This document shows, in pieces, positions 55,343 through 62,945 of a stretch of DNA of 64,000 nt. Position 1 is the first letter of the stretch, and the number at the start of each line of letters is the position of its first letter. The notes beneath the pieces are model-generated. The model did no database searches, had not been told where the DNA came from, and saw nothing but the letters and a program-made list of their open reading frames with translations. The stretch is from Paraperibacillus marinus (GTDB lineage Bacteria > Bacillota > Bacilli > Bacillales > DSM-1321): the NCBI RefSeq assembly GCF_046237605.1, contig NZ_CP143542.1:930001-994000 (forward strand). The letters run 5' to 3'. The position numbers and the translations under genes are program-made.

Positions 55343-56143
55343 TTATAAAAAAGTACGCTGCACTTTCTCCCAGAAGGAATTATCCTTTAATTTAACCGTC
55401 TTGATTCTTCTGTCGCTGAGCTTCACATTGATTTGTTCGATATGGCTGATGCTGAGTGCTTCGTTGTCGGCGCCGATGATCGGATAGTTGTTGAGCTCCT
55501 TGTTCATTTTCAGTGTTAGTGTCCGGCCGCTGCTCAGGATGAAGGAGGATCCAAGCGTCCGGTATGTGTTATTGTTCAGTGAAGCCATTTCACTGACCTG
55601 GATGCATGGCAGCAGCGGGTCGACGACAGCGCCGTTCACCGATTTGTTGTAGGCTGTGCTGCCTGTTGGCGTGGCAATGACCATGCCGTCGCCGCGAAAG
55701 GTTTCGAAATGCATATTGTCGATCATGACATCCAGCACGAACGTACGGATGATGGATGAGCGGATGCTGCACTCATTCAGGCAGTAGAAGGAAGATTCTC
55801 CATTCAGGGTTATTTCAATGGCAGGGTATCTCCTGACCTCGATGTTTACATTTGTGACCGCTTCAATCATTTTCTGGGTATCATCAATATGGAAGTCGCA
55901 ATACATATTCAGGTTGCCGGTTGTGGATATTCCTGCATACAGGCAGTCATCGCGGAAATCCGTTTTCCTTACTGCCTGGAGGAAGGTGCCGTCATCTCCG
56001 AGGCTCACGATGATATTGGCTTGTTTGTGGTCACGTACAGGGTTGAATCCATATTTTTCTGCCAGTTCGAGAAGAGGCTGAGCTTTCGCCATCATTTCTG
56101 AAGATTTGTCATGGTAAAAGTATAAATTGCGTCGTTCCTGCAT
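55343..56143 (-). CDS. nadK2: NAD kinase (second paralogue, YtdI type)
   Basis: A 266-residue ATP-NAD kinase making NADP. Visible: VSLGDDGTFLQAVRK (the usual GGDGT reads GDDGT), CLNECSIRSS, and the substrate loop GDGMVIATPTGSTAYNKS. The length and position next to sppA match B. subtilis ytdI, whose product prefers ATP-dependent NAD phosphorylation with quinolinate-independent control. Cytoplasmic. The ATG at 56143 is preceded by GAGAGGATGAACACTCC, a modest ribosome site. Divergent from sppA. Confidence 0.92.
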   Translation of the reverse strand: MQERRNLYFYHDKSSEMMAKAQPLLELAEKYGFNPVRDHKQANIIVSLGDDGTFLQAVRKTDFRDDCLYAGISTTGNLNMYCDFHIDDTQKMIEAVTNVNIEVRRYPAIEITLNGESSFYCLNECSIRSSIIRTFVLDVMIDNMHFETFRGDGMVIATPTGSTAYNKSVNGAVVDPLLPCIQVSEMASLNNNTYRTLGSSFILSSGRTLTLKMNKELNNYPIIGADNEALSISHIEQINVKLSDRRIKTVKLKDNSFWEKVQRTFL

Positions 56144-56304
56144 GGAGTGTTCATCCTCTCAATTTGTTTCATCACAAGTATGCCCATCTTTCAAATTTCT
56201 TCCTGTTTGAAAAATTATTTTGTTACAATAATAGCTAGGTACTTATATTCTAGCAGATTGCAAAGTATTTTGAAAATTGCAGCGCAGGAAAGGGAGGCAG
56301 GAAA

Positions 56305-57315
56305 TTGAACAGCAAAAGGTGGGCCGCATTGGGCACAGCGCTTGTATTATTCATCGTTTCAGTCGTGTTTAATATAGCATTCTCCTATGCTACAACAGAT
56401 ACAGAAAGTGTCATCGATGGATTTTTATCAGGAGGTTCCGAGGGATATATTGAGGAAGTCGTGAAAGATGGGGATGATGGGAAGCGGATTGCCATCCTTG
56501 AAGTGGACGGGGTCATCCAGGACGGAGGAGACAGCGACTCGCTTTTCGGAAGCACGGGCTATAATCACCGGGCATTTCTTGACCATTTGCTGCAAGTGAA
56601 GGAAGACAACAGCATCAAGGGTGTAATTCTCAGGGTTAACTCTCCTGGCGGCGGTGTAGTGGAGTCCGCCGAGATTCATGACCGGATCCTCGATATTAAA
56701 AAGGAGACGGGAAAGCCAATCTATGTATCCATGGGTTCGATGGCTGCATCCGGCGGTTATTATATATCAGCGCCGGCTGATAAGATCTTTGCAGTTCCGG
56801 AAACACTGACCGGTTCGCTAGGGGTCATTATGCAAGGCTATAATTATGAGAAGCTTGCCGAAAAATACGGCGTTGATTTTGTTACCATTAAGAGCGGTGA
56901 GCATAAGGACATCATGAGCCCTACCAGAGAGATGACTAAGGAAGAAAGGGCCATCATGCAGAGGATGGTCGACAATTCCTATCAGCAATTTGTAAAGGTG
57001 ATTTCTGAGGGAAGAAATATTCCGCAGGAGGAAGTCAAAAAGATTGCAGACGGACGCGTATATGACGGACGGCAGGCCAAGTCGCTCAACCTGATTGATG
57101 AATTTGGTTATCTGGATGATACCTGGCAGACTATGGAGCGCGACCTGAAGATAAAGGATGCCCAGGTGATACGCTTTACAGAAGAAGAGGGCTTTGGCTC
57201 CTTATTCAGTATGGGGGCAAAAAAGATTGCAGGACAGGACTTTGAAATGCAGGGGTTGATTAAGCTGCTATCCAAGCCTAATTCTCCAAGGCCGATGTAT
57301 TTGTATGCTGAATGA
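56305..57315 (+). CDS. sppA: signal peptide peptidase SppA
   Basis: A 336-residue membrane-anchored serine protease that degrades cleaved signal peptides; in B. subtilis it is also linked to lantibiotic resistance. TTG start with GGGAGG upstream. One TM helix at residues about 6-28, then the protease domain: VILRVNSPGGGVVES, the nucleophile serine in GSMAASGGYYISAPADK, and the general-base lysine in IKSGEHKDIMSP. Its end overlaps the region before yteJ; the two form an operon. Confidence 0.94.
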   Translation: MNSKRWAALGTALVLFIVSVVFNIAFSYATTDTESVIDGFLSGGSEGYIEEVVKDGDDGKRIAILEVDGVIQDGGDSDSLFGSTGYNHRAFLDHLLQVKEDNSIKGVILRVNSPGGGVVESAEIHDRILDIKKETGKPIYVSMGSMAASGGYYISAPADKIFAVPETLTGSLGVIMQGYNYEKLAEKYGVDFVTIKSGEHKDIMSPTREMTKEERAIMQRMVDNSYQQFVKVISEGRNIPQEEVKKIADGRVYDGRQAKSLNLIDEFGYLDDTWQTMERDLKIKDAQVIRFTEEEGFGSLFSMGAKKIAGQDFEMQGLIKLLSKPNSPRPMYLYAE

Positions 57316-57328
57316 GGAGGGAAGCAGA

Positions 57329-57835
57329 ATGGATGAATTGACTACAGTGGAACAGGAAGAAAGCGTCCGAGTCCCTGAGGAGCAGGCAGTCATGCCTTTC
57401 GCGGCGCTTCCTGCGGATGATCCCTTATTTGCCGGCTTCTGGATGAGGTTTTGGGCATACCTGGCTGACCTCCTCGTTGTCTGGAGTCTGTCGAGGCTTC
57501 TGGTTAAGCCGGCCGTCTACTTCTTCGGACTCACCTATTCAGAGATCCTGGGTTTTTCCGCATTTGAGATAGGGTCAGCTCTTGTGTTTTATTTATATTT
57601 TGTATTGATGAGCCGGTTTTTCAGGCAGACCATCGGGAAAATGATCTTTGGAATCAAAGTGGTCAGCTTAAAGACAGAGGGGCTGACATGGGGGTCTGTC
57701 CTATTCAGGGAATTTATAGGGCGTTTTATTTCAAAGTTTATTTTGATCGGATATCTGACAGCGGGCTTCCTGCCAAGGAAACAAGGCCTTCATGATATAT
57801 TCGCAGATACAGCGGTCATTTTTGACCGGAAATGA
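57329..57835 (+). CDS. yteJ: RDD family membrane protein YteJ
   Basis: A 168-residue protein with an acidic N-terminal 30 residues and an RDD domain: FAGFWMRFWAYLADLLVVW (first helix with conserved Arg and Asp), a second helix pair, and RQTIGKMIFGIKVV. The ATG at 57329 follows GAGGAGGG. Thirteen bases after the sppA stop. In B. subtilis YteJ acts with SppA and inhibits it, which fits the coupling. Confidence 0.9.
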   Translation: MDELTTVEQEESVRVPEEQAVMPFAALPADDPLFAGFWMRFWAYLADLLVVWSLSRLLVKPAVYFFGLTYSEILGFSAFEIGSALVFYLYFVLMSRFFRQTIGKMIFGIKVVSLKTEGLTWGSVLFREFIGRFISKFILIGYLTAGFLPRKQGLHDIFADTAVIFDRK

Positions 57836-57841
57836 CTGAGG

Positions 57842-57878
57842 GACCCGGGGTGCACATGGATGCGCCCCGGGTCTATTT
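57842..57878 (+). terminator. terminator of sppA-yteJ
   Basis: GACCCGGGGTGC / GCGCCCCGGGTC stem followed by TATTTCTG, where repeat R2e begins. Confidence 0.75.
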
Positions 57879-58056
57879 CTGTGGAAAAGGGGCGGAGATG
57901 CATGTATCAGAAGGCTTCCTGCAGCTGGGTGTGCACATCATTGAACCTCCTGGCAACCCGCCTTGCTCCGCTCCACCGCCTTATTGTGTTTGTTCCTGCT
58001 CTACTCCAGTTCCTTTCCATGAATGGGCTGCGAGTAGAAAACTCATGTTTGTTTTA
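57879..58056 (+). repeat. dispersed repeat R2, copy e
   Basis: 178 bases, starts CTGTGGAAAAGGGGCGGAGA and ends CGAGTAGAAAACTCATGTTT, 44 bases before the ytfI start. Its frame is open into ytfI, giving an 80-codon upstream extension that I treat as artefact. Confidence 0.9.
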
Positions 58057-58099
58057 TGCGGAAAATGGCGATACTGAAGGCCTGAAGGGATGTGTTCTT

Positions 58100-58726
58100 A
58101 TGGCATGGATCCTGACGGCCGTCATTTTACTATTTTTCTTTGCAATATTGGCCTTGACAAGACTCCGCCTCGAAATCTCCTGCAGCGGCGTTGAACCCTC
58201 TCATTCTGCCGCGATCCGTCTTAGTGCCTGGAAGGGGCTTGTCAGCTTCAGGAAGGAATTCCCCATTTCCCTTAAGGGACCAGAATTTTCAGTGCCGGAT
58301 CAGCAGATCAGCACTGCTGATTTCTTCAGAATAGGAAAAATATTCTTTTCAGAAGAAAACAAAATGCCTGGAATCCTGAAGAAGTTTTTGAAAAAGGTCA
58401 AGATCCGGAAGTTTGACTGGCAGACGGTCATCGGCACTGGCAATGCAGCCCATACAGCCGTCCTGACAGGGGCCGTGTATGGAATCAAGAGCACCATCAT
58501 CGGTGTCCTCACCCATTATCTCGTGGTGGATGAAATGCCTCATTATAAAATTGAGCCTCTGTATCAGGGAGAATATTCAAGAACTTCCCTCCTATGCATA
58601 GTGGAGTTCAAAATCGGAAACGCTATCCTGACAGGACTGCTCATTTTAAGAGAGTGGAATAAGCACCGGCAGCCAGTGGAAGGACAGAACACAAAAAACA
58701 GCAGATGCAAAAGGGCAGCACTCTGA
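58100..58726 (+). CDS. ytfI: DUF2953 family protein YtfI
   Basis: A 208-residue protein. ATG 58100 behind GAAGGGATG gives MAWILTAVILLFFFAILAL, one N-terminal TM helix, followed by a mixed soluble part with conserved LVSFRKEFPI-type and KVKIRKFDWQTVIGTGNAAH segments; the latter and TAVLTGAVYGIKSTI look like a membrane-associated helical hairpin typical of DUF2953. Precedes gerW as in B. subtilis; function unknown. Upstream in-frame codons come from repeat R2e. Confidence 0.86.
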   Translation: MAWILTAVILLFFFAILALTRLRLEISCSGVEPSHSAAIRLSAWKGLVSFRKEFPISLKGPEFSVPDQQISTADFFRIGKIFFSEENKMPGILKKFLKKVKIRKFDWQTVIGTGNAAHTAVLTGAVYGIKSTIIGVLTHYLVVDEMPHYKIEPLYQGEYSRTSLLCIVEFKIGNAILTGLLILREWNKHRQPVEGQNTKNSRCKRAAL

Positions 58727-58771
58727 TGTCTCAACCAGTGAAACTGCCTGCATACAGGAGGATTGAAATGC

Positions 58772-59308
58772 ATGACAGAACACCCGCTGCAAGGCTTGAT
58801 GAACTCAGCCATGGAAAACCTGAAGCAAATGATTGATGTGAATACCATTATTGGAGATCCTGTTGAAACTCCTGATGGGAGTGTAATCCTGACCGTTTCC
58901 AAAGTAGGCTTTGGCTTTGCGGCAGGAGGCAGTGAATTTAACCCGGGAGTAAATTCTTCCGGATCAGGAAACAAGGATTCCCAGGCACTTCCGTTTGGCG
59001 GAGGAAGCGGAGGCGGGGTCTCGATCACACCGATCGCATTCTTGATTGTCAGGTCAGATGGAGTCCAGATGCTGCATCTTGACCAGCATACTCATTTGTT
59101 TGAGAAGATGCTGGACGCTGCGCCTGCGGCCTTTGAAAAGATCCAGAATATGACCTCATCCAATAAGGATCAAAAGCAGTCGGGGGGAGACGGGGCAAAA
59201 AAGGATAAGCAGGATTCAGGAAATAAGTCATCCGATGATTCCAAGGGAGAATCACGGGACAAAGGGCGGTCTTCCTTCAACTCGAAGATTATCGATTTTG
59301 ATATGTAA
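58772..59308 (+). CDS. gerW: sporulation protein GerW (YtfJ)
   Basis: A 178-residue soluble protein of the GerW/YtfJ family, needed for full receptor-dependent germination in Bacillus. Start ATG 58772 behind AGGAGGATTG. Visible: EHPLQGLMNSAMENLKQMID, the core VSKVGFGFAAGGSEF with a Gly/Ser loop (GGGSGGGVSITP), then a low-complexity Ser/Lys/Asp tail of about 45 residues. Probably in one transcript with ytfI; its product fits the germinant receptor genes at 38-42 kb. Confidence 0.92.
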   Translation: MTEHPLQGLMNSAMENLKQMIDVNTIIGDPVETPDGSVILTVSKVGFGFAAGGSEFNPGVNSSGSGNKDSQALPFGGGSGGGVSITPIAFLIVRSDGVQMLHLDQHTHLFEKMLDAAPAAFEKIQNMTSSNKDQKQSGGDGAKKDKQDSGNKSSDDSKGESRDKGRSSFNSKIIDFDM

Positions 59309-59320
59309 TAGCGGCATAAA

Positions 59321-59352
59321 GCCAGCTTCGAAGGCGGAGCTGGCATTTGTTT
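59321..59352 (+). terminator. terminator of gerW
   Basis: GCCAGCT / AGCTGGC stem with a weak T-run. Confidence 0.65.
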
Positions 59353-59392
59353 TGCGGCCACCCTGAGGGTAAGAGACGGTCAGTCGATATTT

Positions 59393-59421
59393 TTGCAAAA
59401 AGATATGAGAAAGAATATGAT
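59393..59421 (+). promoter_or_regulatory. sigma-A promoter of tpx
   Basis: TTGCAA, 17-base spacer, TATGAT, 50 bases before the start codon. Confidence 0.7.
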
Positions 59422-59470
59422 TACATTGTAGACTACATAAGTTTTGGAATGAGAAAAGGGAGGAATTATC

Positions 59471-59971
59471 ATGGCTTCGATTACATTTAAAGGAAATCCT
59501 GTTACCCTGCTGGGTAATGAAGTGAAGGCTGGGGATCAAGCACCGGATTTCACTGTATTGGCAAATGATCTGTCTGAAGTGACACTCGCTGACACGAAGG
59601 GTTCTGTAAGGCTGATATCTGTTGTGCCTTCCATCGATACAGGGGTATGCGATGCACAAACACGCCGTTTCAATGAAGAGGCTGCCGGCCTGGATAATGT
59701 AAAGGTCCTTACAATAAGCGTTGACCTGCCGTTTGCACAGAAACGCTGGTGCGGTGCGAATGGTATCGAGAATGTTCAGACACTATCCGACCACCGCGAC
59801 TTATCATTTGGTGAAGCCTATGGTGCCGCCATCCAGGAACTTCGTCTCCTTGCCCGCGCCGTTTTTGTAATAGACAGCAGCGATAAGGTAACGTATGCCG
59901 AATATGTAAGCGAAGCAACGGATCACCCTGATTATGAAGCAGCTGTTTCAGCAGCCAAGGCAGCAAATTAA
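59471..59971 (+). CDS. tpx: thiol peroxidase Tpx
   Basis: A 166-residue atypical two-cysteine peroxiredoxin that reduces hydroperoxides with electrons from thioredoxin. Visible: peroxidatic cysteine in SVVPSIDTGVCDAQT, resolving cysteine in KRWCGANG, and LLARAVFVID near the end. Full length. AAGGGAGGAATT lies before the ATG. Single-gene unit flanked by its own promoter and terminator. Confidence 0.96.
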   Translation: MASITFKGNPVTLLGNEVKAGDQAPDFTVLANDLSEVTLADTKGSVRLISVVPSIDTGVCDAQTRRFNEEAAGLDNVKVLTISVDLPFAQKRWCGANGIENVQTLSDHRDLSFGEAYGAAIQELRLLARAVFVIDSSDKVTYAEYVSEATDHPDYEAAVSAAKAAN

Positions 59972-59984
59972 GCTTTAAGCGCGG

Positions 59985-60016
59985 CAGCCTGAGTCGATGG
60001 ACTCAGGCTGTTCTTT
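59985..60016 (+). terminator. terminator of tpx
   Basis: CAGCCTGAGTC / GACTCAGGCTG perfect stem, GATG loop, short T-run. Confidence 0.82.
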
Positions 60017-60149
60017 ATGGCCCTGGCATCTGCAATGGTAAAATAAAGCGGGAGCGGGCCGGTGCTGGTGTCCCTGGCATTCAAAAACTTGTATCCACAC
60101 CCTTTCACCGCTAAAATGATGAGAAAGAAAGACCAGGAGGAAAAACTCT

Positions 60150-61139
60150 TTGAACAATATAACTAAGGTAGAGAAATTATTCAGCATTTTTAACGAAACA
60201 GCGGGAGTACTGCAGGAAGAGCTGAGCTGCACCTATCTCGAAGCCCTTGCCGAAACAGGCGAAAACATGTTTCATGGAGATGTTGTACAGGATGAATTAA
60301 GTGAAGTCACGTTGAAGAGGCTTCGTAAACAATACGATTCTGTACCGCTTGCAACATTTTCTCATGAAGAAATCCGCAATGCATACCAGCTCGCCATACT
60401 GAAGGGAATGCAGGAAAATGTCCAGCCGAACCATCAGATGACTCCCGATGCAGTAGGGATGTTCATGGCGTATATCATCGATAAATACATGAGGGGAAGG
60501 ACAGGTTTCACCCTCCTTGATCCGGTGGTGGGGACTGGCAATTTGCTGTTTACGATATTGAACCATTTCCGGGGCCGGGCAGGCTCATCCTACGGCGTCG
60601 ATATAGACGACCTTTTGGTAAGGCTTGCTTATGTGGGGGCAAATCTTCAGGAGCAGCCCGTCCAGCTCTTCAATCAGGACAGCCTTGAACCGCTTCTTAT
60701 CGACCCGGTCGATGTGGTGGTATGTGATCTGCCAGTCGGCTATTACCCAAATGATGCCCGTGCATCCGAGTTTGAATTGAAAGCGGACGAAGGGCATTCA
60801 TATGCACATCATCTCCTGATCGAGAAGAGCATGGATCATGTGAAGGATGGAGGCTTTTTGTTCCTCGTTATTCCCAACTCTTTATTTGAGACAGCAGAAG
60901 CGCCCAAGCTGAATGCTTTTGTGAAAGAAAAGGCGTTCATTCAGGGGCTGATCCAGCTCCCGCAGTCCATGTTTAAAACTAAAGCTGCTGGAAAAAGCAT
61001 TTTTATCCTTCAGAAAAAAGGCGAGGGAGTCACTCAGCCTAAGAATGCCCTGCTCGTTGATCTTCCAAGGTTCTCCAATGCTGCAGCCATGCAGGATATC
61101 ATGAAGAAGATTGAAGACTGGTTTAAAGATCAAAAATAA
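60150..61139 (+). CDS. ytxK: class I SAM-dependent methyltransferase YtxK
   Basis: A 329-residue protein related to the HsdM/N6-adenine type. TTG start with CAGGAGG upstream (no better ATG). Visible: helical N-domain, QMTPDAVGMFMAYIIDKYM, SAM motif I LLDPVVGTGNLLFTIL, acidic motif YGVDIDD, and VVCDLPVGYYPNDARA where DNA methylases have NPPF/Y. Sits between tpx and ackA as in B. subtilis. No restriction subunit nearby. Substrate unknown; the altered catalytic motif argues against ordinary adenine methylation. Confidence 0.86.
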   Translation: MNNITKVEKLFSIFNETAGVLQEELSCTYLEALAETGENMFHGDVVQDELSEVTLKRLRKQYDSVPLATFSHEEIRNAYQLAILKGMQENVQPNHQMTPDAVGMFMAYIIDKYMRGRTGFTLLDPVVGTGNLLFTILNHFRGRAGSSYGVDIDDLLVRLAYVGANLQEQPVQLFNQDSLEPLLIDPVDVVVCDLPVGYYPNDARASEFELKADEGHSYAHHLLIEKSMDHVKDGGFLFLVIPNSLFETAEAPKLNAFVKEKAFIQGLIQLPQSMFKTKAAGKSIFILQKKGEGVTQPKNALLVDLPRFSNAAAMQDIMKKIEDWFKDQK

Positions 61140-61354
61140 TATAAGGCTCTTTTCTAAAAGCTTTAAGGAGATTTATTTATTAAGCAAGGGGACTTACGCT
61201 TCAGGCGCGAGACTCCTGCGGGAGCAGCGGGACAGGTGAGACCCCGCAGGCAAAGCTGAGGAGGCTCACCGCCCGCCCCTAAGGTCCGCGAGGGCCTGAA
61301 GCGGAAATCTACTTTTTTAATAAAACAGCCACAATATATGCGAAAACAGTCTAA
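61140..61354 (+). repeat. dispersed repeat R1, intact copy (R1e)
   Basis: Edge A AAGGCTCTTTTCTAAAAGCT, palindromic GC core running from CTTACGCTTCAGGCGCGAGA through GGTGAGACCCCGCAGGC to GGGCCTGAAGCGG, edge B AACAGCCACAATATATGCGA. Best copy for defining the family: CGAGACTCCTG and CAGGTGAGACCCCGCAGGC are the sequences that appear split in the two enlarged copies. Confidence 0.85.
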
Positions 61355-61360
61355 TATATT

Positions 61361-61392
61361 TAAGCCTGCCGATACTTGGGCAGGCTTTTCCT
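61361..61392 (+). terminator. terminator before ackA
   Basis: AAGCCTGCC / GGCAGGCTT stem plus TTTTCC; closes ytxK read-through after R1e. Confidence 0.78.
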
Positions 61393-61444
61393 ATTATGAG
61401 GATAAAATCAGCGCTGAATTCTCTGAAAATAATAACTTTTGCGG

Positions 61445-61458
61445 TGTAAACGATACCA
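61445..61458 (+). promoter_or_regulatory. cre site upstream of ackA
   Basis: TGTAAACGATACCA matches 13 of 14 positions of the CcpA operator consensus. In B. subtilis a cre upstream of the ackA promoter is used for CcpA activation. A TTGAAA-N17-TTAAAT pair at 61462-61490 is the best promoter candidate just downstream. Confidence 0.7.
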
Positions 61459-61607
61459 ATGTTGAAAAGATGATAAGACAGTGCTTAAATGGGGTATGGT
61501 AAGGGGATTACTGCATTCTCTATTAAGCCCGGATTATTTCTTTGTGAATTTATCCATTCTAAAATAAGCAGCATGTTTATAATACTTAACCTGAAGGAGC
61601 GCTATAC

Positions 61608-62798
61608 ATGTCTAAAATCATGGCAATCAATGCCGGAAGCTCTTCGCTTAAATTCCAGCTGTTCGAAATGCCGAGCGAAGAAGTCATTACAAAAGGGCTT
61701 GTGGAACGCATCGGCTTGAACGATGCCATTTTCTCCATAAGCGTAAACGGAGAGAAGAATACCGAAACAACCGACATTCCAAATCATGAAGTGGCCGTAA
61801 AGATCTTGCTGGACCGCCTGATCAGCCACAATATTATCTCATCATATGATGAAATTACCGGTGTCGGCCATCGTGTGGTACACGGCGGTGAAGCCTTCAA
61901 CGATTCAGTTCTCATCTCCGATGAAGTGCTGGCAAAAATTGATGAACTGTCTGACCTTGCGCCGCTTCATAATCCAGCCAACCTGACAGGCATCAAGGCA
62001 TTCCAGCAGATTCTCCCTGAGATCCCTGCTGTTGCAGTGTTCGATACGGCCTTCCATCAGACTATGCCGGAAAGTTCATTCCTTTACAGCCTTCCTTATG
62101 AATATTATAAAGACTATGGAATCCGGAAATACGGCTTCCACGGAACATCGCATAAATATGTGGCTGAGCGCGCCGCTGCTATGCTTGGCCGTCCGGTTGA
62201 ACAGCTGCGCCTGCTATCCTGCCACCTTGGCAATGGAGCGAGCATCGCAGCCATCCAGGGCGGAAAGTCCATTGATACATCCATGGGCTTCACACCGCTT
62301 GCCGGCGTAACCATGGGAACCCGTTCAGGCAATATCGATCCTGCCCTCATTCCGTATATCATGGAAAAAACAAACCAAACGGCTGAGGAAGTGCTCGATG
62401 TTTTGAATAAAAAGAGCGGAATGCTTGCTGTGTCCGGATTTTCAAGCGACCTTCGCGATATAACCGAGGCTGCCAAGGAAGGAAACGAACGTGCAGAGCT
62501 GGCGCTTGAAGTATTCGCAAACCGAATTCATAAATATATTGGATCTTATGCTGCAAGAATGTATGGCGTCGATGCCATCATTTTCACTGCCGGCATTGGA
62601 GAAAATAGTGAGGCTGTCCGTGAACGGGTCATGAAAGGACTTGAGTTCATGGGGGTATACTTTGATCCTGCCCTTAATAAAACCCGCGGTGAAGAAGCTT
62701 TCATCAGCTATCCGCATTCTCCTGTAAAAGTCATGGTCATCCCGACCAATGAAGAAGTTATGATTGCCCGTGACGTAACCCGTCTTGCAGGCATATAA
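61608..62798 (+). CDS. ackA: acetate kinase
   Basis: Turns acetyl phosphate and ADP into acetate and ATP in overflow metabolism (or the reverse); 396 aa. Visible: MAINAGSSSLKFQLF, GHRVVHGGEAF, FDTAFHQTMPE, KYGFHGTSHKYVAERAA, LSCHLGNGASI and FTAGIGENS. CTGAAGGAGCG lies before the ATG. Together with acsA it covers both routes between acetate and acetyl-CoA; the upstream cre points to CcpA control. Confidence 0.97.
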   Translation: MSKIMAINAGSSSLKFQLFEMPSEEVITKGLVERIGLNDAIFSISVNGEKNTETTDIPNHEVAVKILLDRLISHNIISSYDEITGVGHRVVHGGEAFNDSVLISDEVLAKIDELSDLAPLHNPANLTGIKAFQQILPEIPAVAVFDTAFHQTMPESSFLYSLPYEYYKDYGIRKYGFHGTSHKYVAERAAAMLGRPVEQLRLLSCHLGNGASIAAIQGGKSIDTSMGFTPLAGVTMGTRSGNIDPALIPYIMEKTNQTAEEVLDVLNKKSGMLAVSGFSSDLRDITEAAKEGNERAELALEVFANRIHKYIGSYAARMYGVDAIIFTAGIGENSEAVRERVMKGLEFMGVYFDPALNKTRGEEAFISYPHSPVKVMVIPTNEEVMIARDVTRLAGI

Positions 62799-62810
62799 GA
62801 ACCGGCTAAA

Positions 62811-62840
62811 AGGCTCCCTCGAACAAGGGGAGTCTTTTTT
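62811..62840 (+). terminator. terminator of ackA
   Basis: AAAGGCTCCC / GGGGAGTCTTT stem with G-T pair and six T. Confidence 0.78.
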
Positions 62841-62945
62841 GTCCGATAAAAGTGCCTTCGGATCATTATCACTAAAGCATGCGGGAGCCGGACTGTTATG
62901 CTATACTAAGTTCAAAATTCAATGGATGAGAATAGGAGGCTTGGC

